Assembly (NCBI GenBank): GCA_016213575.1
Contig: JACRAB010000048.1
Location: 1 to 42,713, forward strand
Direction: 5' to 3'
Length of the DNA: 42,713 nt
Source of the DNA: Actinomycetota bacterium
GTDB lineage: Bacteria; Actinomycetota; Actinomycetes; Actinomycetales; Kineosporiaceae
A program made the translations under genes and the position numbers. Positions 35,824 to 42,713 of this stretch are shown one piece after another. The notes beneath the pieces are model-generated. The model had not been told where the DNA came from and ran no database searches. It saw only the letters and a list, made by a program, of their open reading frames with translations. Position 1 is the stretch's first letter, and each line of letters starts with the position of its first letter.

Positions 35824-36873
35824 CTACGCCGTGGGCGGCGCGACGACGATCCGGCCGGTGCTCTCCCCCGCCGCGAGCCGGCCGAGCGCCGCGGACGCCC
35901 GGTCGAAGTCGATGTGCTCGCTGACGAGCGGCCGGACGGCGCCCGCATCGACGAGGTTCGTCAGCTCCTCGTGGCAGCGCCGGACGAGCTCGGGGTTCTT
36001 CGACCGGTACAGCCCCCAGTGCAGGCCGACGACCGAGTAGTTCTTCACGAGCAGGTGGTTCGTCGCGGCGGGGAGGATCTCACCGCTCGCGAACCCGATG
36101 ACGACGATCCGGCCCTCGAAGGCGACGACCTTCGTCGAGGCGGTGAAGGCCGCCCCGCCGACCGGGTCGAAGACGACGTCCACGCCCTTGCCGCCGGTGA
36201 CCTGCTTGACCGCCTCGACGACGTCGGTCGTCGTCCGGTCGATGACGACGTCGGCGCCGAGGCCGCGGGCGGCCATCGCCTTGAGCGGACCGCCGACGAC
36301 GGCGATGACCCGGGCCCCGGCCGCCTTGCCGAGCTGGACGGCGGCGCTGCCGACGCCGCCCGCGGCGGCGTGCACGAGCAGGGTCTCGGTGACGCGCAGG
36401 TTCGCCCGCCGGTACAGCGCGAACCATGCCGTCTGGTAGGCGATGTGGAGCGCGGACGCCGTGACGTCGTCCAGGCCCGTCGGTGCCTCGTGGATGTCCG
36501 AGGCCGGGGCGATCGCGTAGCGGGCCAGCGCGCCCTGCGGGAGCACCGTCGTGCCGACGACCCGCTCCCCGACGAGGTGCTTGCCCACGCCCTGGCCGAC
36601 GGAGACGACCTGGCCGCACATCTCGATGCCCGGCGTGAACGGCAGCGGCGGCCGCTCCTGGTAGTGCCCCCGGGCCAGCAGGACGTCGGGGAAGTTCAGC
36701 GCCGTCGACCAGACCTCGACGAGGACCTGGCCCGGCCCGGGCGTCGGCACCGGCACCTCGACGATGCGCATGACGTCGGCCGGCTCGCCGTGGGCGCCGA
36801 CCTGCCAGGCCTGCATCGTCGCCGGCGGCGTGGACGGCGGCGGCGTGGGCGGCGGCGAGGCGGGCGTGCTCAT
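35824..36873 (-). CDS. Zinc-independent MDR-family NADPH:quinone oxidoreductase
   Basis: The 349-residue protein starts at ATG 36873, overlapping the TGA of the SDR gene (ATGA, 36870-36873). A proline-rich leader of ~18 residues precedes MQAWQVGAHGEP. The GroES-like domain has ALNFPDVLLARGHYQ and PFTPGIEMCGQV. The Rossmann domain has HAAAGGVGSAAVQLGKAAGA. Zinc ligands are missing, as in quinone oxidoreductases. It reduces quinones or enoyl/enone substrates with NADPH. It is the last gene of an acyl-CoA dehydrogenase-SDR-MDR run ending at the hairpin 35762-35809. Confidence 0.92.
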   Translation of the reverse strand: MSTPASPPPTPPPSTPPATMQAWQVGAHGEPADVMRIVEVPVPTPGPGQVLVEVWSTALNFPDVLLARGHYQERPPLPFTPGIEMCGQVVSVGQGVGKHLVGERVVGTTVLPQGALARYAIAPASDIHEAPTGLDDVTASALHIAYQTAWFALYRRANLRVTETLLVHAAAGGVGSAAVQLGKAAGARVIAVVGGPLKAMAARGLGADVVIDRTTTDVVEAVKQVTGGKGVDVVFDPVGGAAFTASTKVVAFEGRIVVIGFASGEILPAATNHLLVKNYSVVGLHWGLYRSKNPELVRRCHEELTNLVDAGAVRPLVSEHIDFDRASAALGRLAAGESTGRIVVAPPTA

Positions 36874-37634
36874 GCGACGGACCCGGCGAGGAGCAGGCCG
36901 CCGTCGATCGTCAGGGTCTGCCCGGTGACCCACGCCGCGTCGTCGCTCGCGAGGAAGGCGACGGGGCCGGCGATGTCCTCGGGGACGCCGAGCCGCATGA
37001 GCGGATAGGCCCGTGCGACCTCCTCCTCGCGGCCCTCGTAGAGCAGCGTCGCGAACTTCGTCTTGACGACGGCCGGCGCGACCGCGTTGACCCGGATCCG
37101 CGGGGCGAGCTCGACGCCGAGCTCGGCGGTGAGGTGGATGAGCGCGGCCTTGCTCGCGCCGTACACGCCGATCGGCGGCGACGGCTTGAGCCCCGCGACC
37201 GAGGCGATGTTGACGACGGCGGCGCCCGGCCGGGAGCCGAGCCCCGCCTGGCAGGCGCGCTCGACCCAGCCCGCGGCCGCGGTGAAGTTCACCGCGAACG
37301 TCTTGGCGATCGCCGCCGGGTCGGTGCTCGCGACCGGGCCGGCCACCGGGTTGATCCCGGTGTTGTTGACGAGGACGTCGAGCCCGCCGAAGAGCTCGAC
37401 CGCGGTCCGGACGACGGCCTCCTGGTGCGCGACGTCGTCCGCCTTGCCGGCGACGGCCGCGGCGTGCGCCGGGCCGCCGAGCAGCTCGACCGCCTCCGCG
37501 AGCGGCCCCTCGTTGCGCGCCGTGACGACCACCTTCGCGCCCTCGGCGACGAGCCGCTGCGCGATCGCCAGCCCGATGCCGCGGCTGGCGCCGGTCACGA
37601 CGGCCACCCTGCCGTCGAAGCGTCCCATCGTCAC
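36870..37634 (-). CDS. Short-chain dehydrogenase/reductase (classical SDR)
   Basis: The 254-residue protein starts at GTG 37634, with GGAGG 6 nt upstream. The cofactor motif TGASRGIG is at 14-21, NNTG lies near 90, and the catalytic serine and YGASK (Y-x3-K, ~158-162) are present. The C-terminal TGQTLTIDGG is typical of 3-oxoacyl reductases and 3-hydroxyacyl-CoA dehydrogenases. In a run with an acyl-CoA dehydrogenase and a quinone oxidoreductase, it probably oxidises or reduces a beta-hydroxy/keto acyl intermediate. The exact substrate is not readable. Confidence 0.93.
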   Translation of the reverse strand: MTMGRFDGRVAVVTGASRGIGLAIAQRLVAEGAKVVVTARNEGPLAEAVELLGGPAHAAAVAGKADDVAHQEAVVRTAVELFGGLDVLVNNTGINPVAGPVASTDPAAIAKTFAVNFTAAAGWVERACQAGLGSRPGAAVVNIASVAGLKPSPPIGVYGASKAALIHLTAELGVELAPRIRVNAVAPAVVKTKFATLLYEGREEEVARAYPLMRLGVPEDIAGPVAFLASDDAAWVTGQTLTIDGGLLLAGSVA

Positions 37635-37712
37635 GGTGCCCTCCTCGTCGCGGTCCCGCCCTCGGGGCCGTCGTCGTGCATCTTCACAGGTCCTCGCCCG
37701 GTGCGCCCGGAC

Positions 37713-38861
37713 TCACAGCCCGAGGTCGCGGCCGATGAGCTCCTTCATGATCTCGTTCGAGCCGGCCCAGATCTTCGTCACGCGGGCGTCCCGCCAGGCC
37801 CGGCCGACGCGGTACTCGTTCATGAACCCGTAGCCGCCGTGGAGCTGGACGCACGCGTCGAGCACGTCGTTCTGCACCTTCGCCGTCCACCACTTCGCCT
37901 TCGCCGCGTCGACGGCGGAGAGCCTGCGGTCGCAGTGCGCGAGCACGCACTGGTCGACGAACGCCTGCGCGACCTCGACCTGGGTGACGAGGTCGGCGAT
38001 GAGGAACTTGTTGTGCTGGAAGCTGCCGATCGACTGCCCGAACGCCTGGCGCGCCTTGGCGTACTCGATCGTCTCGTCGAGGATCTGCCGGACGTGCGCG
38101 AGGTTGCCGACGGCGGCGCCGATCCGTTCCTGCGGCAGCCGCTCCATCATGTGGACGAACCCGCGGTCGAGCTCGCCGACGAGGTTGGCGGCCGGCACCC
38201 GGACGTCGTCGAAGAACAGCTCCGCGGTGTCGGACTCGTCCTGGCCGACCTTGTCGAGCTTGCGGCCGCGGGTGAAGCCGGCCATGCCGGTCTCGACGGC
38301 GAGCAGCGAGATGCCCTTGGCGCCCCTGGCCGGGCCGGTGCGGGCCGCGACGAGCACGAGGTCGGCGCCGTAGCCGTTGGTGATGAACGTCTTCGACCCG
38401 TTGACGACGAACGTGTCGCCGTCCCGGACCGCGGTCGTCCGCAGCGCGGCGAGGTCGGAGCCGCCGCTCGGCTCGGTCATCCCGATCGCCGTGACGATCT
38501 CGCCGGTGCAGAACCCGGGCAGCCAGCGGGCCTTCTGCTCCTCGGTCGTCAGCTCGGTGAGGTAGGGCGCGACGACGTCCGCGTGGATCCCGAAGCACGA
38601 CGACATCGCGGCCGAGACCTTGCTCAGCTCCTCGCCGAGGACGACGGTGAACCGGTAGTCGTCCGCGACCCCGCCGCCGCCGTGCTCCTCGGGCACCTGG
38701 AGACCGAGGAAGCCCTGCTTGCCCGCCTCGACCCAGACGTCGCGCGGGATCGCCTTCGCCTCGACGAACGCGTCGTACCGCGGCCGGACGTGCCGGTCGA
38801 GGAACTCCGCGACGGACCCCCGCAGGGCCTCGTGCTCCGCGGTGAAGATCGTGCGCTCCAC
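37713..38861 (-). CDS. Acyl-CoA dehydrogenase, long-chain (LCAD/ACADL-like) type
   Basis: The 382-residue protein starts at GTG 38861, preceded by GGGGGAG. An open frame continues upstream to 38963 but crosses the operator and is not used. The flavin and substrate motifs are AIGMTEPSGGSDLAALRT and TFITNGYGADLVLVA. The usual C-terminal catalytic glutamate position reads IWAGSNEI, so the base is not there. As in LCAD and isovaleryl-CoA dehydrogenases it is probably E263 in RQILDETIEYAKAR. It oxidises acyl-CoA to trans-2-enoyl-CoA in the cytosol. It is the first gene of the minus-strand run and is divergent from tetR. Confidence 0.93.
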   Translation of the reverse strand: MERTIFTAEHEALRGSVAEFLDRHVRPRYDAFVEAKAIPRDVWVEAGKQGFLGLQVPEEHGGGGVADDYRFTVVLGEELSKVSAAMSSCFGIHADVVAPYLTELTTEEQKARWLPGFCTGEIVTAIGMTEPSGGSDLAALRTTAVRDGDTFVVNGSKTFITNGYGADLVLVAARTGPARGAKGISLLAVETGMAGFTRGRKLDKVGQDESDTAELFFDDVRVPAANLVGELDRGFVHMMERLPQERIGAAVGNLAHVRQILDETIEYAKARQAFGQSIGSFQHNKFLIADLVTQVEVAQAFVDQCVLAHCDRRLSAVDAAKAKWWTAKVQNDVLDACVQLHGGYGFMNEYRVGRAWRDARVTKIWAGSNEIMKELIGRDLGL

Positions 38862-38875
38862 GGCTCCCCCTTGAC

Positions 38876-38889
38876 TAAGCGCTTGCTTA
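38876..38889. promoter_or_regulatory. TetR-type operator between acyl-CoA dehydrogenase and tetR
   Basis: The inverted repeat TAAGC-GCTT-GCTTA lies in the 91-nt divergent gap and overlaps TTGACT (38871-38876), a likely plus-strand -35 box with GATGCT (38895-38900) after 18 nt. On the other side it is 14 nt from the acyl-CoA dehydrogenase start. One regulator bound here could block both directions. The motif resembles sites of actinobacterial TetR regulators of lipid degradation. Confidence 0.65.
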
Positions 38890-38952
38890 CCTCCGATGCT
38901 CGGACCAGCGTCGCCGGACCGGGGCGCCGCCGTCAACCACCGGGAGGCCGCG

Positions 38953-39579
38953 GTGCCGCACACGTCGCCCGACGCCCTCTGGGCGGCGGTCGAGCCGGAG
39001 GCGTCCCGGCGGATGCTCGTCGGGGCCGTCGACGCGTTCGCCGAGCGCGGCTACCACGCGACGACCACGCGGGACATCGCCGCCCGGGCCGGGCTGTCAC
39101 CGGCGGCGCTCTACGTGCACTACCCGAGCAAGGCGGCCCTGCTCGCCCAGATCAGCAGCACCGGCCACGAGGCGGCGCTCGCGCTCGTCGAGGCCGCCCT
39201 GGCCCGCGGCGCCGACCCCGTCGAGCGGCTGCGGCTCGTCGTCGCCGACTTCGTCGCGTGGCACGCGACCCACCACCGGATCGCGCGCGTCGTCCAGTAC
39301 GAGCTCGGGGCGCTGCCGGACGACGCCCGCGCGCACTCGGTCGCGCTGCGACGCAGGATCGAGGGTGCCGTCGGGGCGACGGTCGCGGACGGCGTCCGGG
39401 CCGGGGTCATGACGGCGGCCGACCCGCGCCGGGTGGCCCGCGCCGTCCTGTCGCTCGGCATCGACGTCGCCCGCTGGTACGACCCGGCCGGCCGGGACTC
39501 CCCCGCCGCCCTGGGTGCGCTCTACGCCGACCTCGCCACCCGGATGGTGGGCGCCGCCCCGGCGGGAGGGACACAATGA
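38953..39579 (+). CDS. TetR-family transcriptional regulator of the acyl-CoA genes
   Basis: The 208-residue protein starts at GTG 38953, chosen for GGGAGG 5 nt upstream. An earlier in-frame start at 38896 would lie in the promoter. The N-terminal helix-turn-helix is clear: MLVGAVDAFAERGYHATTTRDIAARAGLSPAALYVHYPSKAALL. The C-terminal ~130 residues are the helical ligand-binding domain. It probably represses both its own operon and the divergent acyl-CoA dehydrogenase run through 38876-38889, released by an acyl-CoA. The last two points are inference. Its stop overlaps tesB (ATGA). Confidence 0.92.
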   Translation: MPHTSPDALWAAVEPEASRRMLVGAVDAFAERGYHATTTRDIAARAGLSPAALYVHYPSKAALLAQISSTGHEAALALVEAALARGADPVERLRLVVADFVAWHATHHRIARVVQYELGALPDDARAHSVALRRRIEGAVGATVADGVRAGVMTAADPRRVARAVLSLGIDVARWYDPAGRDSPAALGALYADLATRMVGAAPAGGTQ

Positions 39580-40556
39580 CGCCCGTGCCCGAGGAGACGA
39601 ACCAGAGCGCGCCACCGGTGGACGAGACCGAGACCCGCCCCGTCCGCGAGCCCGACCCGGCCTGGCAGGAGAAGGCCCCGGCCGACGAGAACGAGGCGCT
39701 CGAGACGCTGCTGCGGGTGCTCGACCTGAGGGCGGTCCCGGCCGAGGGCGACGACGTCTTCACCGGGGAGAGCCAGCCGCAGCCCTGGGGCCGGGTCTAC
39801 GGCGGCCAGGTGCTCGCGCAGTCGCTCGTCGCCGCGCAGCGCACGGTCGACGCGGACCGGCCGGTGCACTCGCTGCACGGCTACTTCCTGCGCGCGGGCG
39901 ACTCGAACGAGCCGATCTCCTTCGCCGTGGAGCGGCTGCGGGACGGCCGCTCGTTCTCGGCGCGGCGCACGCACGCGCTGCAGTTCGGCCGCCCGATCCT
40001 GTCGATGATCGTCTCCTTCCAGGAGCCGGCCGACGGCGTCGACCACGCCGAGCCGATGCCGACCGTGCCCGCCCCCGAGACGCTGCCGTCGGTCGCCGAA
40101 CGGTTCGCCGGAACGTACGGCGGCAACTACTGGGTGCGGCAGCGGCCGATCGACCTGCGGCACGTCGAGGAGCCGCTCTACGTCGACCCGGCGGCGGAGC
40201 CGTCGACCCGGCAGTCGCTGTGGATGCGCGCCGTGGGCCGGCTGCCCGACGACCCCGCGCTGCACGCCGCCGTCCTCGCGTACGCGAGCGACTACTCGCT
40301 CCTCGAGCCGATCCTGCGGGCCCACGGCCTGGCCTTCATCACCCCGGGCCTGAAGATGGCCAGCCTCGACCACGCGATGTGGTGGCACCGGCCGGCCCGG
40401 GCCGACGACTGGCTGCTCTACACCCAGGAGAGCCCGTCGGCGCAGGGGTCGCGGGGCCTCGGGCTCGGCCGGATCTACACGCGCGACGGCACGCTCGCGT
40501 GCTCGGTCGCGCAGGAGGGCATGGTCCGGGTGCCGCGGGAGAGGCTGCCGCGATGA
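39576..40556 (+). CDS. tesB: Acyl-CoA thioesterase II
   Basis: The 326-residue protein starts at ATG 39576, with GGGAGGG just upstream and a 4-nt overlap with tetR. After ~40 disordered residues it has the double-hotdog TesB layout: FTGESQPQPWGRVYGGQVLAQSL at the first hotdog, VHSLHGYFLRAGD, then the second hotdog with YASDYSLLEPILRAHG and MASLDHAMWWHRP, including the conserved aspartate. It cleaves medium- and long-chain acyl-CoA to free fatty acid. Coupling to a P450 on one side and to tetR on the other suggests the released acid may be the P450 substrate. Confidence 0.95.
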   Translation: MTPVPEETNQSAPPVDETETRPVREPDPAWQEKAPADENEALETLLRVLDLRAVPAEGDDVFTGESQPQPWGRVYGGQVLAQSLVAAQRTVDADRPVHSLHGYFLRAGDSNEPISFAVERLRDGRSFSARRTHALQFGRPILSMIVSFQEPADGVDHAEPMPTVPAPETLPSVAERFAGTYGGNYWVRQRPIDLRHVEEPLYVDPAAEPSTRQSLWMRAVGRLPDDPALHAAVLAYASDYSLLEPILRAHGLAFITPGLKMASLDHAMWWHRPARADDWLLYTQESPSAQGSRGLGLGRIYTRDGTLACSVAQEGMVRVPRERLPR

Positions 40557-41920
40557 CCGCGACGAGCGCCGCACCGGCCGCGCAGGGCCCGACCCCGGGG
40601 CTGCGCGGGCTCCTGCTGGACTTCGACGCCATGCCGGAGAAGATGGCCGCGCTCGTCGCGACCCACTCGGGCGTCGTCCAGGGCCGCTCCGGGCCGATCC
40701 GGTTCGCGGTCGTCTGCGACCCCGGCCTGGCCCGCGACCTGCTCACCCGGCCCACCGGGACGACCCAGGGCCGCGGCATCGCCGTCCTGCGGACGATCCT
40801 CGGCCAGGGCCTGCTCACGAGCAGCGGCGACCTGCACAAGCGGCAGCGCCGGCTCGTGCAGCCGGCGTTCCACCCGGGCCGGATCGCCGTCTACGCGACC
40901 GACGCCGTCCGGGCGGCGCGGGAGCGCTCGGCCCAGTGGCAGGACGGGCAGCGGCTCGACCTCGCCGAGGAGATGTCGAGCCTGACGCTCGACGTCGTCG
41001 GCCGGACCATCTTCGGGATGGACGTCACCGAGGACGCGCAGGCCGTCGCCCGCGCCCAGGGCGACCTGCTGAGCCTCTTCCCCCGGGTCATGCGCCCGCT
41101 CGGCCTGCTCGCCGTCCGGCTGCCGACGCCGCTGCGGCGCCGCGTCCGGCGGGACGTCGCCGCGCTCGACGAGGTCGTCGAGCACGTCGTCGCGGCCCGG
41201 CGCGCGGGCGGCGACGCCGGCGACATGGTGAGCATGCTCCTCGCCGTCCGGGACGAGGAGACGGGCGAGCCGATGCCCGCCCGGCAGGTCCGCGACGAGG
41301 TGCTCACGCTGCTGCTCGCCGGGCACGAGACGACCGCGGTGCTCCTGTCGTGGGCCTGGTACGAGCTCGCCCGCACCCCGGAGGCGGCGGCCCTGCTCGA
41401 CGCCGAGCTGGCGACGCCGCAGGCCCGCGACGCGCTGGACCGCGCCGACTGGCAGGCGCTGCCGGTGACCCGCGCCGTCGTCGCCGAGACGTTGCGGCTG
41501 CGACCGCCGGCGCACACGACGACCCGGGTCGCAACGACCGACCTCACCCTCGGCGAGGCGCAGGTGCGGGCCGGCGCGGTCTGCTTCGTCTCGCCGTTCG
41601 CGCTGGGCCGCGACCCGAAGTCCTGGGGACCGGACGCCGACCGGTGGCGGCCGCAGCGCTGGCTCGACCCCGAGGGCCGCTACGACGAGGCCGCCCCCGG
41701 TCAGCCGCGCGGGGCCTTCCTGCCGTTCGGGGCCGGCTCGCGGGTCTGCATCGGGGCCGCGTTCGCGCAGATGGAGGCGACGCTCCTGCTCGCGGCGCTG
41801 GCCCGGGACTGGCGGGCCGAGGTGGCCCCCGGGTTCGACCCCGGTCTGCAGCCGCTCGTCACCCTGCGGCCGCGCCGGGGCGTTCCTGCGACGCTGCGAG
41901 CGCGACGAGGTCCCACGTGA
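40553..41920 (+). CDS. Cytochrome P450
   Basis: The 455-residue protein starts at ATG 40553, overlapping the tesB stop (ATGA). The oxygen-binding I-helix motif is AGHETT (256-261). The K-helix ExxR is E312-T-L-R315. The heme loop is FGAGSRVCIG with ligand C399. There is no membrane anchor, so it is a soluble class I type needing separate ferredoxin partners, which are not in the window. It is probably a fatty-acid or lipid hydroxylase, judging by its neighbours. Its last 62 nt overlap the convergent EAL gene. Confidence 0.95.
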   Translation: MTATSAAPAAQGPTPGLRGLLLDFDAMPEKMAALVATHSGVVQGRSGPIRFAVVCDPGLARDLLTRPTGTTQGRGIAVLRTILGQGLLTSSGDLHKRQRRLVQPAFHPGRIAVYATDAVRAARERSAQWQDGQRLDLAEEMSSLTLDVVGRTIFGMDVTEDAQAVARAQGDLLSLFPRVMRPLGLLAVRLPTPLRRRVRRDVAALDEVVEHVVAARRAGGDAGDMVSMLLAVRDEETGEPMPARQVRDEVLTLLLAGHETTAVLLSWAWYELARTPEAAALLDAELATPQARDALDRADWQALPVTRAVVAETLRLRPPAHTTTRVATTDLTLGEAQVRAGAVCFVSPFALGRDPKSWGPDADRWRPQRWLDPEGRYDEAAPGQPRGAFLPFGAGSRVCIGAAFAQMEATLLLAALARDWRAEVAPGFDPGLQPLVTLRPRRGVPATLRARRGPT

Positions 41921-42713
41921 CGGGCCGTCCGAACCAGTAGCCCTGCCCCTGGTCGGCGCCGAGGTCGACCGCGAGCCGGGCGGTGTCGCCGTCCTCGATG
42001 CCCTCGCGGGTGACGACGAGCCCGAGCCGGCGGGCGAGGTCGACGACCCCGGAGACGATCTGCCGGGTCCGCACGCTCGTCAGCGCCTCGCCGACGAGGG
42101 ACTTGTCGACCTTGAGCGCCTGCACGGGCAGCCGCCGCAGGTACCCGAGCGCCGAGTAGCCGGTGCCGAAGTCGTCGATGGCGACCTGGACCCCGAGGTC
42201 GTTGATCGCCGACAGCACCCGTACGGCCGGGTCGCCGGCCTCGATGACGACGGCCTCGGTGACCTCGACGACGAGGTCCCGGGCCGGCATCCCGGTGCGG
42301 GCGAGGACCTCCGCGAGCCCGTCGATGTAGCCGGGGCCGCGCAGCTCCAGCGGCGAGACGTTGACCGCCAGCCGCAGCCCGGAGCCGACGAGCCCGTGCT
42401 CGCGGTAGCCCTCGACGGCCGACCGGAGGACGCACCGGCCGAGCTCGGGGACCAGGCCCGAGCGCTCGGCGACGACGACGAACTCGGCCGGCGGGACCTG
42501 GCCGAGCAGGTCGTCGTCCCAGCGGGCCAGCGCCTCGACGGCGACGACGGCGCCGGTGCGCAGGTCCACGATCGGCTGGCCGACGGCCGTGACCGAGCCG
42601 TCGGCGAGGGCCTGCGGCAGACGGGCCTCGAGGAGCAGCCGGCGCTCGCGCTGCCGGGCGACGAGCCCCGGGTAGACCTGGACCCCGAGGTCGTTGATCG
42701 CCGACAGCACCCG
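41859..42713 (-). CDS. EAL-domain cyclic-di-GMP phosphodiesterase (5' end missing)
   Basis: About 284 residues are visible, running off the right edge. The EAL domain looks catalytically complete: VEALARW, the asparagine in AVNVSPLEL, VEVTEAV, IDDFGTGYSALG, LKVDKSLV, TREGIED and GQGYWFGRP. It hydrolyses c-di-GMP to pGpG. VARQRERRLLLEARLPQAL before the domain is the linker usually found after a GGDEF domain, so the whole protein is probably a GGDEF-EAL tandem. The outermost residues (VLSAINDLGVQV) duplicate an internal stretch exactly and may not be real. The 3' end overlaps the P450 gene by 62 nt on the opposite strand. Confidence 0.88.
   Translation of the reverse strand, partial: RVLSAINDLGVQVYPGLVARQRERRLLLEARLPQALADGSVTAVGQPIVDLRTGAVVAVEALARWDDDLLGQVPPAEFVVVAERSGLVPELGRCVLRSAVEGYREHGLVGSGLRLAVNVSPLELRGPGYIDGLAEVLARTGMPARDLVVEVTEAVVIEAGDPAVRVLSAINDLGVQVAIDDFGTGYSALGYLRRLPVQALKVDKSLVGEALTSVRTRQIVSGVVDLARRLGLVVTREGIEDGDTARLAVDLGADQGQGYWFGRPVTWDLVALAASQERPGAAAG
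42183..42221. repeat. 39-bp direct repeat, internal copy
   Basis: This segment of the EAL domain is identical over 39 nt to the last 39 nt of the window (42675-42713), in the same reading frame. The bases just before the two copies differ. This internal copy is in its normal EAL context, ahead of IDDFGTGYS. Confidence 0.9.
42675..42713. repeat. 39-bp direct repeat, terminal copy at the window edge
   Basis: Exact copy of 42183-42221 ending at the final base. Here it replaces the sequence expected before the VARQRERR linker, which suggests a chimeric contig end rather than a real duplication. Confidence 0.9.

Overview
The window reads as chromosomal DNA of a very GC-rich Actinomycetota bacterium. 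The genes use almost only G or C in third positions, GTG starts are common, and ATGA or GTGA start/stop overlaps are frequent. A mycothiol-type DsbA relative, an ECF42 sigma factor with its DGPF partner, a group II truncated hemoglobin and actinobacterial-style TetR/acyl-CoA genes all fit. I see no rRNA, tRNA, CRISPR array, integrase or insertion sequence.

Region 1 (about 1-14,571, minus strand) is the most unusual part. It is one tightly packed run of seven genes for exported or membrane proteins. In transcription order these are: a 1,890-residue secreted SdrD-B/IPT/beta-helix protein; three consecutive multicopper-oxidase-like proteins (A, B, C), of which C also carries Ig-like and jelly-roll-like modules; a small membrane-anchored protein; a CopC-CopD fusion; and a DsbA-family protein. 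The run ends at a perfect 15-bp hairpin at 161-196. A and B appear to keep different, complementary halves of the usual copper-ligand set. This suggests a heteromeric, split copper oxidase with a surface scaffold and a dedicated copper-handling protein. The substrate cannot be read from the sequence; metal oxidation such as Mn(II) is one hypothesis.

Region 2 (14.6-24.4 kb) holds general metabolism. It contains pepN, an imperfect palindromic element, a DGPF/ECF42 regulatory pair, malQ with a roughly 170-residue acidic low-complexity N-terminus, and a prolyl oligopeptidase with a leaderless-type promoter.

Region 3 (24.4-34.3 kb) holds signalling and stress genes. It contains an OmpR-type two-component pair behind a cluster of TGACG repeats, an MscS channel, a SigE-family sigma factor coupled to a three-repeat membrane protein, an SDR/DUF2867 protein, glbO, and a CASTOR/POLLUX-like channel with its own promoter.

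Region 4 (34.4-41.9 kb) is acyl-CoA and lipid metabolism. A hotdog thioesterase is coupled to an unknown protein. An acyl-CoA dehydrogenase-SDR-quinone oxidoreductase run then diverges from tetR-tesB-P450 around a TAAGC/GCTTA operator that probably controls both.

The right edge carries a truncated EAL-domain protein. The last 39 bases repeat an internal segment exactly, which looks like a contig-end artefact. The left edge carries the probable 3' end of an unidentified plus-strand gene.
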